Below, piece by piece: positions 53,180-62,515 of a stretch of DNA of 64,000 nt. Position numbers and translations under genes: made by a program. The DNA comes from Stutzerimonas kirkiae. Lineage in GTDB: Bacteria > Pseudomonadota > Gammaproteobacteria > Pseudomonadales > Pseudomonadaceae. The stretch's first letter is position 1, and every line of letters starts with the position of its first letter. The notes under the pieces are model-generated. The model saw only the letters and a list, made by a program, of their open reading frames with translations, was not told the DNA's origin and ran no database searches. The DNA lies in contig NZ_QJUO01000006.1 in assembly GCF_004327335.1 (NCBI RefSeq), positions 88,234 to 152,233 on the forward strand. The letters run 5' to 3'.

Positions 53180-55267
53180 TTGAAGGCGTACATTCACCAC
53201 CCCGTCAGCCATGGCATTGGCGCTGTCACTCTTTCCGCACTGCTGGCGGCCCCGTCGGCCCTGGCGCAGGATGCCGCCGCGGGCGCCCGGGCGGCGGTCA
53301 CCTTCGCTCCGATCATGATCACGGGCGAGAAGCTCGAGCGTGAACTGAAGGACACGGCATCGTCGGTTTCGGTCAAGAGCGGCACGGAGATCGACCGGGA
53401 AAAAACCGGCAGCGCCTCGGTCCCGGAAGTGATCGGCGACGTTCCGAACGTGGTCTACACCGACACGGTCGGCGCACCGATCATCCGCGGGCAGGACACC
53501 CAGGGGCCGCACAATGGCCAGAACGTGTTCTGGGGCGGCACGGTGCCGCGTGCCACCATCAATCTCGATGGCCACTACCTGAACTACAACGAGATGTTCT
53601 TCGGTGCGACTTCGGTCTGGGATCTCGACAGCATCGAGGTCTTCCGCGGCCCGCAGACCACCTCGCAGGGCGCCAACGCCATCGCCGGTGCGATCATCGT
53701 CAACACCAAGGACCCGACCTTCACCCCCGAGGCGGCCTACCAGGCGGAGTTCGGCAGCTACGAGTCCAGGCGCACCTCGATCGCGCTGTCCGGCCCGCTG
53801 CTGGGGCAGGAACTGGCCGGGCGGCTCGCGGTGGACTACTCGGCACGCGACACCTTCATCGACTACAAGAACCCCGCGTTCCAGAAGGGCCGTGCCGACC
53901 AGGACCTGCGCGCCCTGAACGCGCGGGCCAAGCTCCTGTGGCTACCTGAAAGCCTGCCGGGGCTGGAGGCCAAGTTCACCTTCTCGCACAACGATATCAA
54001 CCGTCCCACCCAGGAAGCGGCATCGGCGCCCTTCGACAAGCTCGAGCACAGTGCGGCCACCATGCCCACCTGGAAGCAGGACACCAATACCAGTGTCCTC
54101 GATGTGTCCTATGCCCTGGACAATGGCATCCGGCTGTTCAACCAGACCCAGTATTCGCTGTCGTCCGTGCACCGCATCACGGGGCTGGTGAATGCGGGGG
54201 ATGCGGATGTCCGGCAGAAGAACGCTTCCAATGAATCGCGCATCACCTTCGGCGATGCGGCGGATGTCATCAGTGGTATGGCGGGGATCTACTATGCCCA
54301 TACCGCTACCGGCGAAACCCTCGCCCTGCGCGGCCTGTCGCTGTTCGATGACACCAAGCAGGCGCTCGGCGTGTTCTCCGAGGTCAACTACCGGCTGACC
54401 GATCGCTGGACCCTGAGCACCGGCCTGCGCTACCAGCGGGATCATATCCAGCGCGAGGGCCGCTCGGTGCTGACGCCGCAGGCGCTGGACTACGACAGGA
54501 CCTTCTCGGCCCTGCTGCCGAAACTGTCCCTGGCCTATGCGCTGACCCCGCAATGGACCGTCGGCGGCATGCTCAGCCGTGGCTACAACCCCGGTGGCGT
54601 CTCGCTCAACCTGACCAGCCAGCAATGGGCCTACTTCAAGGAAGAGTCGCTGTGGAACTATGAGCTGTTCAGCCGTGCGAGCCTGCTCGACGACCGCCTG
54701 CAACTGACCGGCAACCTGTTCTACATGGACTTCAAGGATGCCCAGTACAACATTCCCGTGGTGATCTCCCCGGGCGTGGCCCAGTCCTACACGATCAACG
54801 CGGAGAAGGCGCATGCCTATGGCCTGGAACTGGGTGCCGACTACCGCCTGCTCGACAACCTGACGCTCAAGGCCAGCGCTGGCGTATTGCGCACCCGCAT
54901 CGACGAGATTTCCGGCAACAGCGACTACGAGCACAACGAGTTCGCCCGCTCGCCGGGCTATACCTTGAGCTTCGGGCCGAGCTGGGATGTCACCGAGCGC
55001 ATCAACCTCAACGTCCAGGTACGACGCATAGACGGCTACTACTCCAACACGGCGAACAGCCCGGTCTATTCGATCGACCCCTACACCCTCACCGACGCCC
55101 GCCTGAGTTTCCGCCTGAGCGACCAGGTGCAGCTCTATGGCTATGCGAAAAACCTCTTCGACGACCGCTCGCCCACCTATATGCAGGAGAACCGCGGTAT
55201 CGGCGGTATCGAGGCGAGCATGACCCAGCCGCGCACCCTGGGTGTCGGGGTCAAGGGCTCGTTCTGA
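53180..55267 (+). CDS. TonB-dependent outer-membrane receptor, cluster II (TTG start)
   Basis: 695 residues from a TTG at 53180: TTTGGAGGC lies 5 bases before it, and a signal peptide follows (KAYIHHPVSHGIGAVTLSAL..ALAQ). Upstream in-frame ATGs have no ribosome site and no signal. Plug: FAPIMITGEKLERELKDTAS and VFRGPQTTSQGANAIAGAII. The barrel ends in LGVGVKGSF with a C-terminal Phe. It probably carries the chelate or other ligand of the ABC transporter nearby, as both gene sets share operator-like sites. Confidence 0.92.
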   Translation: MKAYIHHPVSHGIGAVTLSALLAAPSALAQDAAAGARAAVTFAPIMITGEKLERELKDTASSVSVKSGTEIDREKTGSASVPEVIGDVPNVVYTDTVGAPIIRGQDTQGPHNGQNVFWGGTVPRATINLDGHYLNYNEMFFGATSVWDLDSIEVFRGPQTTSQGANAIAGAIIVNTKDPTFTPEAAYQAEFGSYESRRTSIALSGPLLGQELAGRLAVDYSARDTFIDYKNPAFQKGRADQDLRALNARAKLLWLPESLPGLEAKFTFSHNDINRPTQEAASAPFDKLEHSAATMPTWKQDTNTSVLDVSYALDNGIRLFNQTQYSLSSVHRITGLVNAGDADVRQKNASNESRITFGDAADVISGMAGIYYAHTATGETLALRGLSLFDDTKQALGVFSEVNYRLTDRWTLSTGLRYQRDHIQREGRSVLTPQALDYDRTFSALLPKLSLAYALTPQWTVGGMLSRGYNPGGVSLNLTSQQWAYFKEESLWNYELFSRASLLDDRLQLTGNLFYMDFKDAQYNIPVVISPGVAQSYTINAEKAHAYGLELGADYRLLDNLTLKASAGVLRTRIDEISGNSDYEHNEFARSPGYTLSFGPSWDVTERINLNVQVRRIDGYYSNTANSPVYSIDPYTLTDARLSFRLSDQVQLYGYAKNLFDDRSPTYMQENRGIGGIEASMTQPRTLGVGVKGSF

Positions 55268-55307
55268 ACAGGTGGCCCCGCCTTTATCCAAACCACAGGA
55301 GACTGAT

Positions 55308-56609
55308 ATGAGTACCCGCAAGCGCCTGCACATCGGTATGTCGCTGGCGCCGGCCTGGATGACCGGCGATGCCTGGCACCGTGCGGACAGCAACGTCGAG
55401 GGCCTTTTCAGCAGCGATTTCGCTCTCGATATCGCCCGGCGGGCGGAGGCGGCACACCTCGACTTCGTCTTTCGCCCCGACGTCAGCTACCTGGCCGTGG
55501 ACGTACTGGAAAGCGGTTTTGGCTTCACCAGCCTGGACCCGACGCTGCTACTGGCGTCGATTGCCCGGGAAACCTCGCATATCGGCCTGGTATCCACCAT
55601 TTCGACGACCTTCTGCCCGCCCTACATGGCCGCCCGGCAGTTGCAGTCGCTGAACTGGCTGAGCAATGGCCGCGCCGGCTGGAATATCGTCACGGCCCTG
55701 CAGGGGCACGAGAACTTCGGCCTGGACCAGATGCCGAGCGCCGAAGAGCGCTATCGGTGGGCGGCCGAATTCACCCAGGTGGTGCACCAGCTCTGGAACA
55801 GCTTCCCCAACGAGGCGCTGCTGATCGACCGCGAGCAGGGGCGTTATGCCGATGTCTCGCGGATAAAACCGATCGACCACCAGGGCGAGCACCTGCGGGT
55901 CAAGGGGCCGCTGAACCTGCCGGCCTTCAAGGCCCGGATTCCCCTGGTGCAGGCCGGCGCCTCGGACTCCGGGCGCGACTTTGCCGCCTCGGTCGCCGAC
56001 CTGGTATTCGCCCCCACGCCGGACAAGGAAGCTGCCCTCGAGCTGCGCCACGACCTCTCCCGCCGCGCCGAGCGTCATGGTCGCGCGGCGCGTGACGTGC
56101 GCCTGCTGCCTGGCCTGAACCTGTTCCTGGCGCCCACTCGCGAGCAGGCCCGCGAACTGTTCATGGCCACCCATGGGCGGGTGGACAGGGCCCGGCGGTT
56201 CGCCTCGATCAAGCAACTGGTCGGCCTGGACCTCAGCGACTGGCCGGAGGACCGCCCGGTGCGCGCCGCCGACTTGCCGCCAGCATCGGGTAACCCGGCC
56301 AGCCGCACCCATTCGAGCCTGCTGCGGCGGCTGATCGAGCGCGAACCGCTGCGGCTGAGCGAGCTGCTGTTGCGCCCGGAAGTGATCTCCGCCGCCCACT
56401 GGCAGGTCATCGGCACGGTCGAGGATGCCGTCGAACAGATCGCCGACTGGGCCGCCGCTGGCGCCGTGGACGGCTTTATCGCGGCGCCGGGCGGCTCGAC
56501 CGAGTCGATGCACACCTTCCTCGAACAGGTGGTGCCACGGCTGGTCGAGCTCGGGCTGTTCCGCGAGCGTTATCGCGGCACGACCTTCGCGGAGCACCTG
56601 GAAGATTGA
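55308..56609 (+). CDS. FMN-dependent monooxygenase, NtaA/DszA (LLM) family
   Basis: 433 residues from the ATG at 55308 (ACAGGAGACTGAT upstream). Same family as the enzyme at 11871 but clearly diverged: KRLHIGMSLAPAWMTGDAWH, SNGRAGWNIVTALQGHENFG and RVKGPLNLPAFKARIPLVQA are conserved. It would use reduced FMN to open a C-N or C-S bond. Encoded 40 bases after the TonB receptor of cluster II, so it probably acts on the compound that receptor and the FecCD transporter bring in. No flavin reductase gene is adjacent. Confidence 0.93.
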   Translation: MSTRKRLHIGMSLAPAWMTGDAWHRADSNVEGLFSSDFALDIARRAEAAHLDFVFRPDVSYLAVDVLESGFGFTSLDPTLLLASIARETSHIGLVSTISTTFCPPYMAARQLQSLNWLSNGRAGWNIVTALQGHENFGLDQMPSAEERYRWAAEFTQVVHQLWNSFPNEALLIDREQGRYADVSRIKPIDHQGEHLRVKGPLNLPAFKARIPLVQAGASDSGRDFAASVADLVFAPTPDKEAALELRHDLSRRAERHGRAARDVRLLPGLNLFLAPTREQARELFMATHGRVDRARRFASIKQLVGLDLSDWPEDRPVRAADLPPASGNPASRTHSSLLRRLIEREPLRLSELLLRPEVISAAHWQVIGTVEDAVEQIADWAAAGAVDGFIAAPGGSTESMHTFLEQVVPRLVELGLFRERYRGTTFAEHLED

Positions 56610-56697
56610 GCGGCGCGGCCAGGGCCATTCGATACGGATGATAGCCACCTCTGGGGGCGGGTATCCACACAGGTTGGCAAGTCTTCCCTGAGCGGCA

Positions 56698-56832
56698 CTG
56701 CATCTTCATCCCGCCGCCGGCATGCACATGCTCGTGCAGGCCTTGCCGGCCAGGGGGGCTGGCGTCGAGCAGGCGGTCGGTTTCGTTATCCTTGTTGTGC
56801 AGCACGAAGTAGGGCACCGAGGTTGGTGCCAC
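56698..56832 (-). pseudogene. fragment of a PCu(A)C copper chaperone gene
   Basis: The minus-strand frame reads VAPTSVPYFVLHNKDNETDR, then LLDAS and LHEHVHAGGGMKMQ, which lines up with the middle of the intact chaperone at 62907 (VAPTAAAYFTVHNNGNAPDR, LHEHRHAGDMMKMQ). The N-terminal signal region and the C-terminal half are absent and the frame decays after MKMQ. A degraded duplicate. Confidence 0.75.
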
Positions 56833-57001
56833 GGGGCGGAGGCCTCGGCTTTATCCCTCCATCTGGCGGCGCTCAGGCCGGATAGGTAGAGGGCCGGGTA
56901 TGGTCATTTCGCTCGCAGGGAACGAGCCGCCGGCTCAGGCAAGGAGAAAGAGAGAGGCGCTCCGATTGGCGGGCGGCCAGGCGTGACATGCCCGGGCTTC
57001 G

Positions 57002-58168
57002 CTATACCGATACAGCCGCAATTGCCCTGGAGCGCCAGGCGAACGCCAGGACCATCAGCAGTCCCAGGCCGGCCATCGCCGCCCCGGCCAGGGAAATCGC
57101 CGGATAGCCCAGCCCGGCATTGATCACCGCCCCGCCCAGGGCCGCGCCAATGGCATTGCCGAGGTTGAAGGCGCCGATGTTCAGTGCCGACGCCAGGTTG
57201 GGCGCATCCTTGGCCGCTTCCATCACGCGCATCTGCAGCGGCGGCACCAGGGCGAAGCTGGCAATGCCCCAGACCAGGATGGCGGCGGCGGCCGGCAACG
57301 GCCAGCGCATCAGTACGGCGAACGCCAGCAACACCAGAATCAGTACGCTCAGCGAGACGATCAGGGTACGGTCGATGGAACGGTCCGCGGCCTTGCCGCC
57401 CCATATATTGCCCAGGGTCAGTCCCACGCCGAACAGCACCAGCATGGCGGTGATAAAGGTGGTGGAGGCGTGGGTCTCGCTACTGAGGATCGGCGCGATA
57501 TAGGTGAACACGGTGAACATCGCGCCCGAGCCGACCACGGTCAGCGCCAGTGCCCCGAGCACCGGGCCACGACCCAGCGCACGGATTTCCGCCAGCACGC
57601 CATCGCTTTCCGGCAGCGGCACATCGGGCAGGGCGAACCACAGCGCGACCATGGTCACCGCGCCCAGGCCGGCGATGCCCCAGAACGCGGTGCGCCAGCC
57701 GAGCAACTCGCCGAACCAGGTGGCTAGCGGCACGCCGCCGATGGTCGCCAGCGTCAGGCCCATGAACATCGCCGCCACGGCGCCGGCGCGCTTGTCTGGC
57801 GATACCACGCTGGCGGCGACGATGGAGCCGACGCCAAAGAACGCGCCGTGGTTGAGAGAGGTCACCACCCGGGCCACCAGCAGGCTGTAGTAATCGGTCG
57901 CCAGGGCCGACATCAGGTTGCCCAGGGTGAAAATAGCCATCAGTCCGATCAACAGATAGCGCCGGGGAATCCTGCCGGTGGTCAGGGTCATCAGCGGCGC
58001 GCCGAACAGCACGCCGATGGCATAGGCGCTGACCAGCAGGCCGGCCACCGGGATCGACACGCCCAGGTCGGCGGCGATGCCGGGCAGCATGCCCATGGGG
58101 GCGAACTCGGTCACACCGATGCCGAAGGCACCGATGGCGAGTGCGACGAGGGGGGGATTGATACGCAT
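57002..58168 (-). CDS. MFS exporter (YdhP/AraJ-like)
   Basis: 388 residues, twelve helices, starting MRINPPLVALAIGAFGIGVT after AAGGAG. Motif FGAPLMTLTTGRIPRRYLLI between helices 2 and 3. It belongs to the DHA1-type efflux group of YdhP and AraJ. Divergent from a LysR gene with 94 bases between, the usual regulator-exporter pair. Substrate unknown. Confidence 0.92.
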   Translation of the reverse strand: MRINPPLVALAIGAFGIGVTEFAPMGMLPGIAADLGVSIPVAGLLVSAYAIGVLFGAPLMTLTTGRIPRRYLLIGLMAIFTLGNLMSALATDYYSLLVARVVTSLNHGAFFGVGSIVAASVVSPDKRAGAVAAMFMGLTLATIGGVPLATWFGELLGWRTAFWGIAGLGAVTMVALWFALPDVPLPESDGVLAEIRALGRGPVLGALALTVVGSGAMFTVFTYIAPILSSETHASTTFITAMLVLFGVGLTLGNIWGGKAADRSIDRTLIVSLSVLILVLLAFAVLMRWPLPAAAAILVWGIASFALVPPLQMRVMEAAKDAPNLASALNIGAFNLGNAIGAALGGAVINAGLGYPAISLAGAAMAGLGLLMVLAFAWRSRAIAAVSV

Positions 58169-58262
58169 GCAAGGCTCCTTATTTATGCCGCAAATGCTAC
58201 GATCCGGCTTTTCCAGGCGCTAGCCCGCTTTACCGACAAGCACCTTTGCCTAGGAGGCACAA

Positions 58263-59156
58263 ATGGATTTCACCGGCAGGTCGGGGGAAATGGAGGTCTT
58301 CGCCCGCGTGGCGCAGGCCGGCAGCCTGTCGGCCGCCGCACGGGCGCTGGGGCTGACGCCCTCGGCGGTCAGCCGCATCATCGCCCGCACCGAACAACGT
58401 CTCGGCACCCGCCTGCTGTTGCGCACCACGCGGATGACGACCCTCACCGCCGAGGGCGAGGCGTACCTGCGCGGCGCGCGGCGCATCCTGGCCGACATGA
58501 GCGAAGTCGAAGAAGCCATCGCCGACCAAGGCGTGCCGAAAGGCCGGCTGCGGGTCAGTGCAGCACTCGGTCACGGTCGCATGGCCATCGTGCCACTGGT
58601 GGCGGCGTTCAGCGCCCGCTACCCGGACATCGTCGTCGATCTCTCCCTGGGCGACGAAGTGGTCGATATCCTCGGCGGCCGGGCCGATGTCGCGGTGCGC
58701 TTCGGCTATCTGCCCGACAGCCCCCTGAGCGCCCGCCGCATCGGTAGCACCGGTCAGGTGGTGGTAGCCTCGCCCCGCTACCTGCAACGCCACGGCACGC
58801 CCCATGAGCCGGAAGACCTGCTGCGGCACAACTGCCTGCGCTTCAACTTCCGCCGCGCCGAACCCAATTGGCCCTTCGCCCGCGACGGCCGCGAGTTCTC
58901 CCTCAAGGTCACCGGCAATATCGAATGCAGCAGCGGCGAGGCCCTGGCACAACTGGCCAGGGTCGACGCCGGCATCGCCCGCATCGGCGCCTTCAGCGTG
59001 GCCGATGACATACAACGCGGCGACCTGGTGCCGCTGCTGGAGGCCTGGAACCCTGGCGACCAGGAACCGATCCATGCCGTATTCATCGGTGGCGCGGCGA
59101 TGCCGGCGCGGGTGAGGGTGTTCGTGGATTTTCTAGTGGAACATCACCGGATATAA
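58263..59156 (+). CDS. LysR-family regulator of the divergent MFS exporter
   Basis: 297 residues after a strong AGGAGG. DNA-binding domain VFARVAQAGSLSAAARALGL followed by TPSAVSRIIARTEQRLG; effector domain from about 90 onward (VSAALGHGRMAIVPLVAAFS). It belongs to the CrgA/DsdC-like group. Position implies control of the MFS gene. Confidence 0.93.
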   Translation: MDFTGRSGEMEVFARVAQAGSLSAAARALGLTPSAVSRIIARTEQRLGTRLLLRTTRMTTLTAEGEAYLRGARRILADMSEVEEAIADQGVPKGRLRVSAALGHGRMAIVPLVAAFSARYPDIVVDLSLGDEVVDILGGRADVAVRFGYLPDSPLSARRIGSTGQVVVASPRYLQRHGTPHEPEDLLRHNCLRFNFRRAEPNWPFARDGREFSLKVTGNIECSSGEALAQLARVDAGIARIGAFSVADDIQRGDLVPLLEAWNPGDQEPIHAVFIGGAAMPARVRVFVDFLVEHHRI

Positions 59157-59616
59157 GGCGGCCTGCGGAAGTGGCTTGTGAGGCTGGAGGTATGGCCTGA
59201 GCGCTATCTTGCTGATTCGATTTCGGTGCCAGGGCCATTCGATCTCTCGACCGCGTTTCGCGAGCCCGACCAGCCCCTCTACGCAACACGCATAAACCCA
59301 TCCCAGGGGCTCTTCGCCGACATCCCTGTCGGCGAAGGTTGCTCCGAGGGGCTGGCCGGGCTCGCGGCCAATACCGTGTCGACTATGAGAAAAAGCCCTT
59401 ACGCCGTCGCTCCCGCGCAGGCGGGAGCCCAGTGCGTGGATGTCCTTGAGATGTGAACTGCTTGGCAGATTCAGGCGCTCGATATTGACTCTATTGTTCG
59501 CGCCCGCATGCTGGCTTCTGGAGCGTCGAAACTCCCACAAGCAGGTAAATCTGAGTCAGTGCCAGTAGCGATTTATTAGTACCTGAAGATGGCACCACTA
59601 TGGTCGGGAGGCCTAG
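59157..59616. other. intergenic region with two hairpins
   Basis: 460 bases without a convincing gene. Hairpin 1: CTTCGCCGACA / TGTCGGCGAAG (59312-59337, 11-bp stem). Hairpin 2: GCTCCCGC / GCGGGAGC (59409-59428), part of a widespread repeat motif CGCGCAGGCGGGAGCCCAGTG. The region borders the IS element. Confidence 0.5.
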
Positions 59617-60470
59617 GGTCTGTTGACGTTTCGCTTTAAGCCATTGATCTATAAGAGCAAGCTCGTATCGTTGTAGCTCTCACACAACACCAATACGAGC
59701 TTGCAATGCCCCGATTGATGCTCAGCGATGAGCACTGGTCGAAGCTGTTGGAAATTCTGCTTCACATGACCATCTACAACAAGCGTGATCTACGAATGAC
59801 CGTCGAAGGCATGCTTTATCGCATGCGCACAGGATGCCCCTGGAGAGATCTGCCCGAGGCGTTTGGCGACTGGAACAGGATCTACAAACGCTTCAATGCC
59901 TGGTCTGCTTGAGGTAAGTGGCTCAGGATCTTCAAGGCGCTTGTGGTTGAACCCGACCTGGAGTGGGCTTTCATTGATGGCAGCTATGCCAAAGCCCACC
60001 AGCACAGTGTCGGCGCTGCCAGCGGGGATGATGAGGGCATAGGGAAAAAGTCGGGCCGGCAACGCCAGCAAGATTCACTTCGCCGTGGATGCACATGGCC
60101 TGCCCATCGAGTTTGAAATCACGGGAGGCCAGATCAACGATTGCACACAGGCAACCTCCTTGATTGCCAAGCTTCCCACGGCGCAAGCCATCGTCGCCGA
60201 TAAGGGCTATGACAGCGAGGCGATACGCGAGCAGATAGAGGAACAAGGTGCCAAGGCTGTAATTCCAAGAAAGCGCACCTCTGTGAAAGGCAACGCTGAT
60301 CTGGACAGAGGGCTTTACCGCAACCGGCACTTGCTGGAAAACGCCTTCGCCCGGTTGAAACATTACCGGGCAGTGGCGTCGCGCTTCGACAAGCTCAAAC
60401 GAAATTACGAGAGCGTGGTGGCCATGGCATGTGCCTTCCTTTGGCTACCCATGTGAAATGTCAACAGACC
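59617..60470 (+). mobile_element. IS5-family (IS427-group-like) insertion sequence, 854 bp
   Basis: Terminal inverted repeats: GGTCTGTTGACGTTTCGC at the left and, read from the right, GGTCTGTTGACATTTCAC. CTAG stands on both sides (59613-59616 and 60471-60474), a likely target duplication, as IS427-type elements favour short palindromic targets. Size and two-frame transposase fit the group. Confidence 0.92.
59706..60456 (+). pseudogene. IS5-type transposase, broken
   Basis: Frame 1 starts MPRLMLSDEHWSKLLEILLH and should run through WAFIDGSYAKAHQHS (first catalytic Asp), but a TGA at 59910-59912 cuts it after 68 codons. The second frame, from about 60052, carries IVADKGYDSE (second Asp) and NRHLLENAFARLKHYRAVAS (Glu). 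The shift at GGGAAAAAGTC (60044-60054) may be the normal programmed frameshift of the group; the TGA is an added defect, so this copy is probably inactive unless read through. Confidence 0.88.
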
Positions 60471-60619
60471 CTAGCGTGGAGCAAAAGCTACGGGAACCAA
60501 CATTGCATGCGGCCGTTCCGGTGGCTCCGTATCGCATCCGGGACGGCCCGGGCTGCTCAGCACCTGGGCTGATGCATCCAGGCTCGACGTGGCTCGCCTC
60601 AGAGACCCGGGATGCGTTC

Positions 60620-61183
60620 CTAGACCTCGTCAGGCTCGAAGCCAGCCGCATCTGGTGGCGTCGGCTGCACGCGGCGGCGTGCCGATAGGTCCGGCGGCTG
60701 GCCGTAGACGAGCCGACCGTGCTCCACGACGTACTTGACGGGAATCTTCGGATTGTTGATGTCCTTGCCCCCATCTGCGTGCCACTTCTCTACCCACTTC
60801 GTAAAGTAGAACTCCAAGTCTGCGGGTTCCAGCAGGTAAACCGACTGGAGAGCGATGTGGCGGTAGATCGCGAAGGCCCAGGGCACCTGCCTGTACTTGG
60901 CGATGATGACGGGGTTCATGTGATGATGGGTCGAAAAGCCCCTGGTCAGCTCGATGTTCACCGACTTGAGCTCGTACTCGCGCCCGGCCGAGTCCACGGC
61001 GTCGTTGCCCTCGCGGCCTGGGATAATCTTGAGTCCCATCAGAAGCAGGACCTGGAGCAGCTTGCCGCCGTTGTCCTGGAATACGTCGTCGATGCCGTGC
61101 TTGGTGGCGAGCCGTTGGTACTCCTCGACGGAGGACCAAATTTCTTGCAGGCGTGCGTAGTCGTCGTGTGGGGTCAGTGTCAC
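60620..61183 (-). CDS. pvuIIR: PvuII-type type II restriction endonuclease
   Basis: 187 residues. The main body lines up with R.PvuII of Proteus (157 residues): [60 protein letters not shown] and [16 protein letters not shown]. The active-site set D61, E71, K73 corresponds to Asp58, Glu68 and Lys70. The predicted site is CAGCTG with a blunt central cut. It has an extra tail of about 25 residues (from about [12 protein letters not shown]) not in PvuII. Its ATG overlaps the controller gene end by 4 bases. Confidence 0.95.
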   Translation of the reverse strand: MTLTPHDDYARLQEIWSSVEEYQRLATKHGIDDVFQDNGGKLLQVLLLMGLKIIPGREGNDAVDSAGREYELKSVNIELTRGFSTHHHMNPVIIAKYRQVPWAFAIYRHIALQSVYLLEPADLEFYFTKWVEKWHADGGKDINNPKIPVKYVVEHGRLVYGQPPDLSARRRVQPTPPDAAGFEPDEV

Positions 61184-61416
61184 TTCTTCAGCTCCTCCAG
61201 CAGTGATGCGGGAGAAACGCCCAAGGCCACGGCCAGCCGTTCGATGTTGTCGATGGAGATATTTCGCTCCCCTCGCTCCACCGAGCCAACATAGGTCCGG
61301 TGAAGCCCCGCCGCGTCGGCCAAGGCCTCCTGCGACAGTCCGAGCTGCTCCCGCGCTTTCCTCAGGTTGAAGGCGAACCGCCTTCTCGTCGCTGAGGGCT
61401 TTAACTTCTTATCCAT
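61180..61416 (-). CDS. pvuIIC: C-type controller protein of the PvuII-like system
   Basis: 78 residues, a single HTH_3 domain: [20 protein letters not shown], then [20 protein letters not shown]. It is the size of C.PvuII (76). C proteins bind a C-box before their own gene and first delay, then boost, restriction enzyme synthesis so that the methylase acts first after entry into a new cell. It overlaps the endonuclease gene and is divergent from the methylase gene. Confidence 0.95.
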   Translation of the reverse strand: MDKKLKPSATRRRFAFNLRKAREQLGLSQEALADAAGLHRTYVGSVERGERNISIDNIERLAVALGVSPASLLEELKK

Positions 61417-61449
61417 ACGCGGGAGAATGGGTAAATGATGACGATGAAT

Positions 61450-61466
61450 CTACAGACTATGAGTAG
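61450..61466. promoter_or_regulatory. candidate C-box in the pvuII C/M gap
   Basis: CTACAGACTATGAGTAG, arms CTAC/GTAG around GACTATGAGT. It resembles the GACT..AGTC elements bound by C.PvuII and lies in the 58-base gap between the divergent C and M genes. Only one half-operator is clear. Confidence 0.5.
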
Positions 61467-61474
61467 CAGAGCGG

Positions 61475-62464
61475 ATGATCGATAACTTTCCCCCGGCATA
61501 CTTCACGCGCAACGGCGCGACATTTATCGGGGACTCGCGCGAGCTGCTCGCGGACCTGCCCGACGGCAGCGTCAACCTCGTGATAACCAGCCCGCCCTTC
61601 GCCCTCCAGCGGCAGAAGGAGTATGGCAATCTCGACCAGCACGAGTACATCGACTGGTTCCTCGATTTCGGGCGGCTAGTACACCAGAAGCTAAAGGACG
61701 ACGGCAGCTTTGTCGTTGACTTCGGCGGTTCGTATATGAAAGGCGTGCCAGCGCGGAGCCTCTACAACTTCCGCGTCCTCATCCGAATGGTCGATGAGCT
61801 TGGGTTCTTCCTCGCAGAGGACTTCTACTGGTTCAACCCGTCGAAGCTGCCGAGCCCGATCGAGTGGGTGAACAAGCGCAAGATGCGGGTCAAGGACTCG
61901 ATCAACACCGTGTGGTGGTTCAGCAAGACCGAGTGGCCGAAGGCCGACGTCACGAAGGTACTGGCTCCGTACAGCGACCGCATGAAGAAGCTGATCGAGG
62001 ACCCCGACAAGTTCTACACCCCGAAGATGCGACCATCGGGGCACGACATCGGCAAGGGATTCGCTAAGGACAACGGCGGAGCTATCCCGCCCAACCTTCT
62101 GCAAATCTCGAACTCCGAGTCGAATGGGCAGTACCTATCGGGCTGCAAGGCCGTGGGGATCAAAGGCCATCCGGCGCGCTTCCCTGCGAAGCTGCCTGAG
62201 TTCTTCATTCGCATGCTGACCGAGCCCGACGACCTTGTCGTGGACATATTCGGTGGGTCGAACACTACCGGCCAGGTCGCTGAGGCTGAGGGAAGACGTT
62301 GGATGACGTTCGAGGCTCTGCCCGAGTACGTTGCAGCCTCGGCGTTCCGCTTCCTCGACAAGGGCATGACGCCCGAAGCCATGCGGTCCTTGTACGACCG
62401 GATCGCTGCCGGTGAGTCGGTCAGCATTGATGAGTATCGACAACAGACAGCGCTTGCGCTGTAG
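61475..62464 (+). CDS. pvuIIM: PvuII-type N4-cytosine methyltransferase
   Basis: 329 residues, the length of M.PvuII. Catalytic motif IV TSPPFAL (residues about 32-38) comes before the AdoMet-binding motif I VVDIFGGSNTTG near the C-terminus, the beta-class order. Long stretches are the same as I recall for M.PvuII, e.g. SPPFALQRQKEYGNLDQHEY, EDFYWFNPSKLPSPIEWVNK and AHPARFPAKLPEFF-like KGHPARFPAKLPEFFIRML. It methylates the inner cytosine of CAGCTG and protects the host DNA. Confidence 0.96.
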   Translation: MIDNFPPAYFTRNGATFIGDSRELLADLPDGSVNLVITSPPFALQRQKEYGNLDQHEYIDWFLDFGRLVHQKLKDDGSFVVDFGGSYMKGVPARSLYNFRVLIRMVDELGFFLAEDFYWFNPSKLPSPIEWVNKRKMRVKDSINTVWWFSKTEWPKADVTKVLAPYSDRMKKLIEDPDKFYTPKMRPSGHDIGKGFAKDNGGAIPPNLLQISNSESNGQYLSGCKAVGIKGHPARFPAKLPEFFIRMLTEPDDLVVDIFGGSNTTGQVAEAEGRRWMTFEALPEYVAASAFRFLDKGMTPEAMRSLYDRIAAGESVSIDEYRQQTALAL

Positions 62465-62476
62465 GCGACAGAAAGC

Positions 62477-62506
62477 AAAAAGACCACCCGGTGAGGGTGG
62501 CCTTTT
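62477..62506 (+). terminator. rho-independent terminator of the methylase gene
   Basis: AAAAAGACCACCC, loop GGTGA, then GGGTGGCCTTTTC: a stem of about 9 pairs ending in a T run, 13 bases after the stop codon. Confidence 0.85.
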
Positions 62507-62515
62507 CACATCAAG

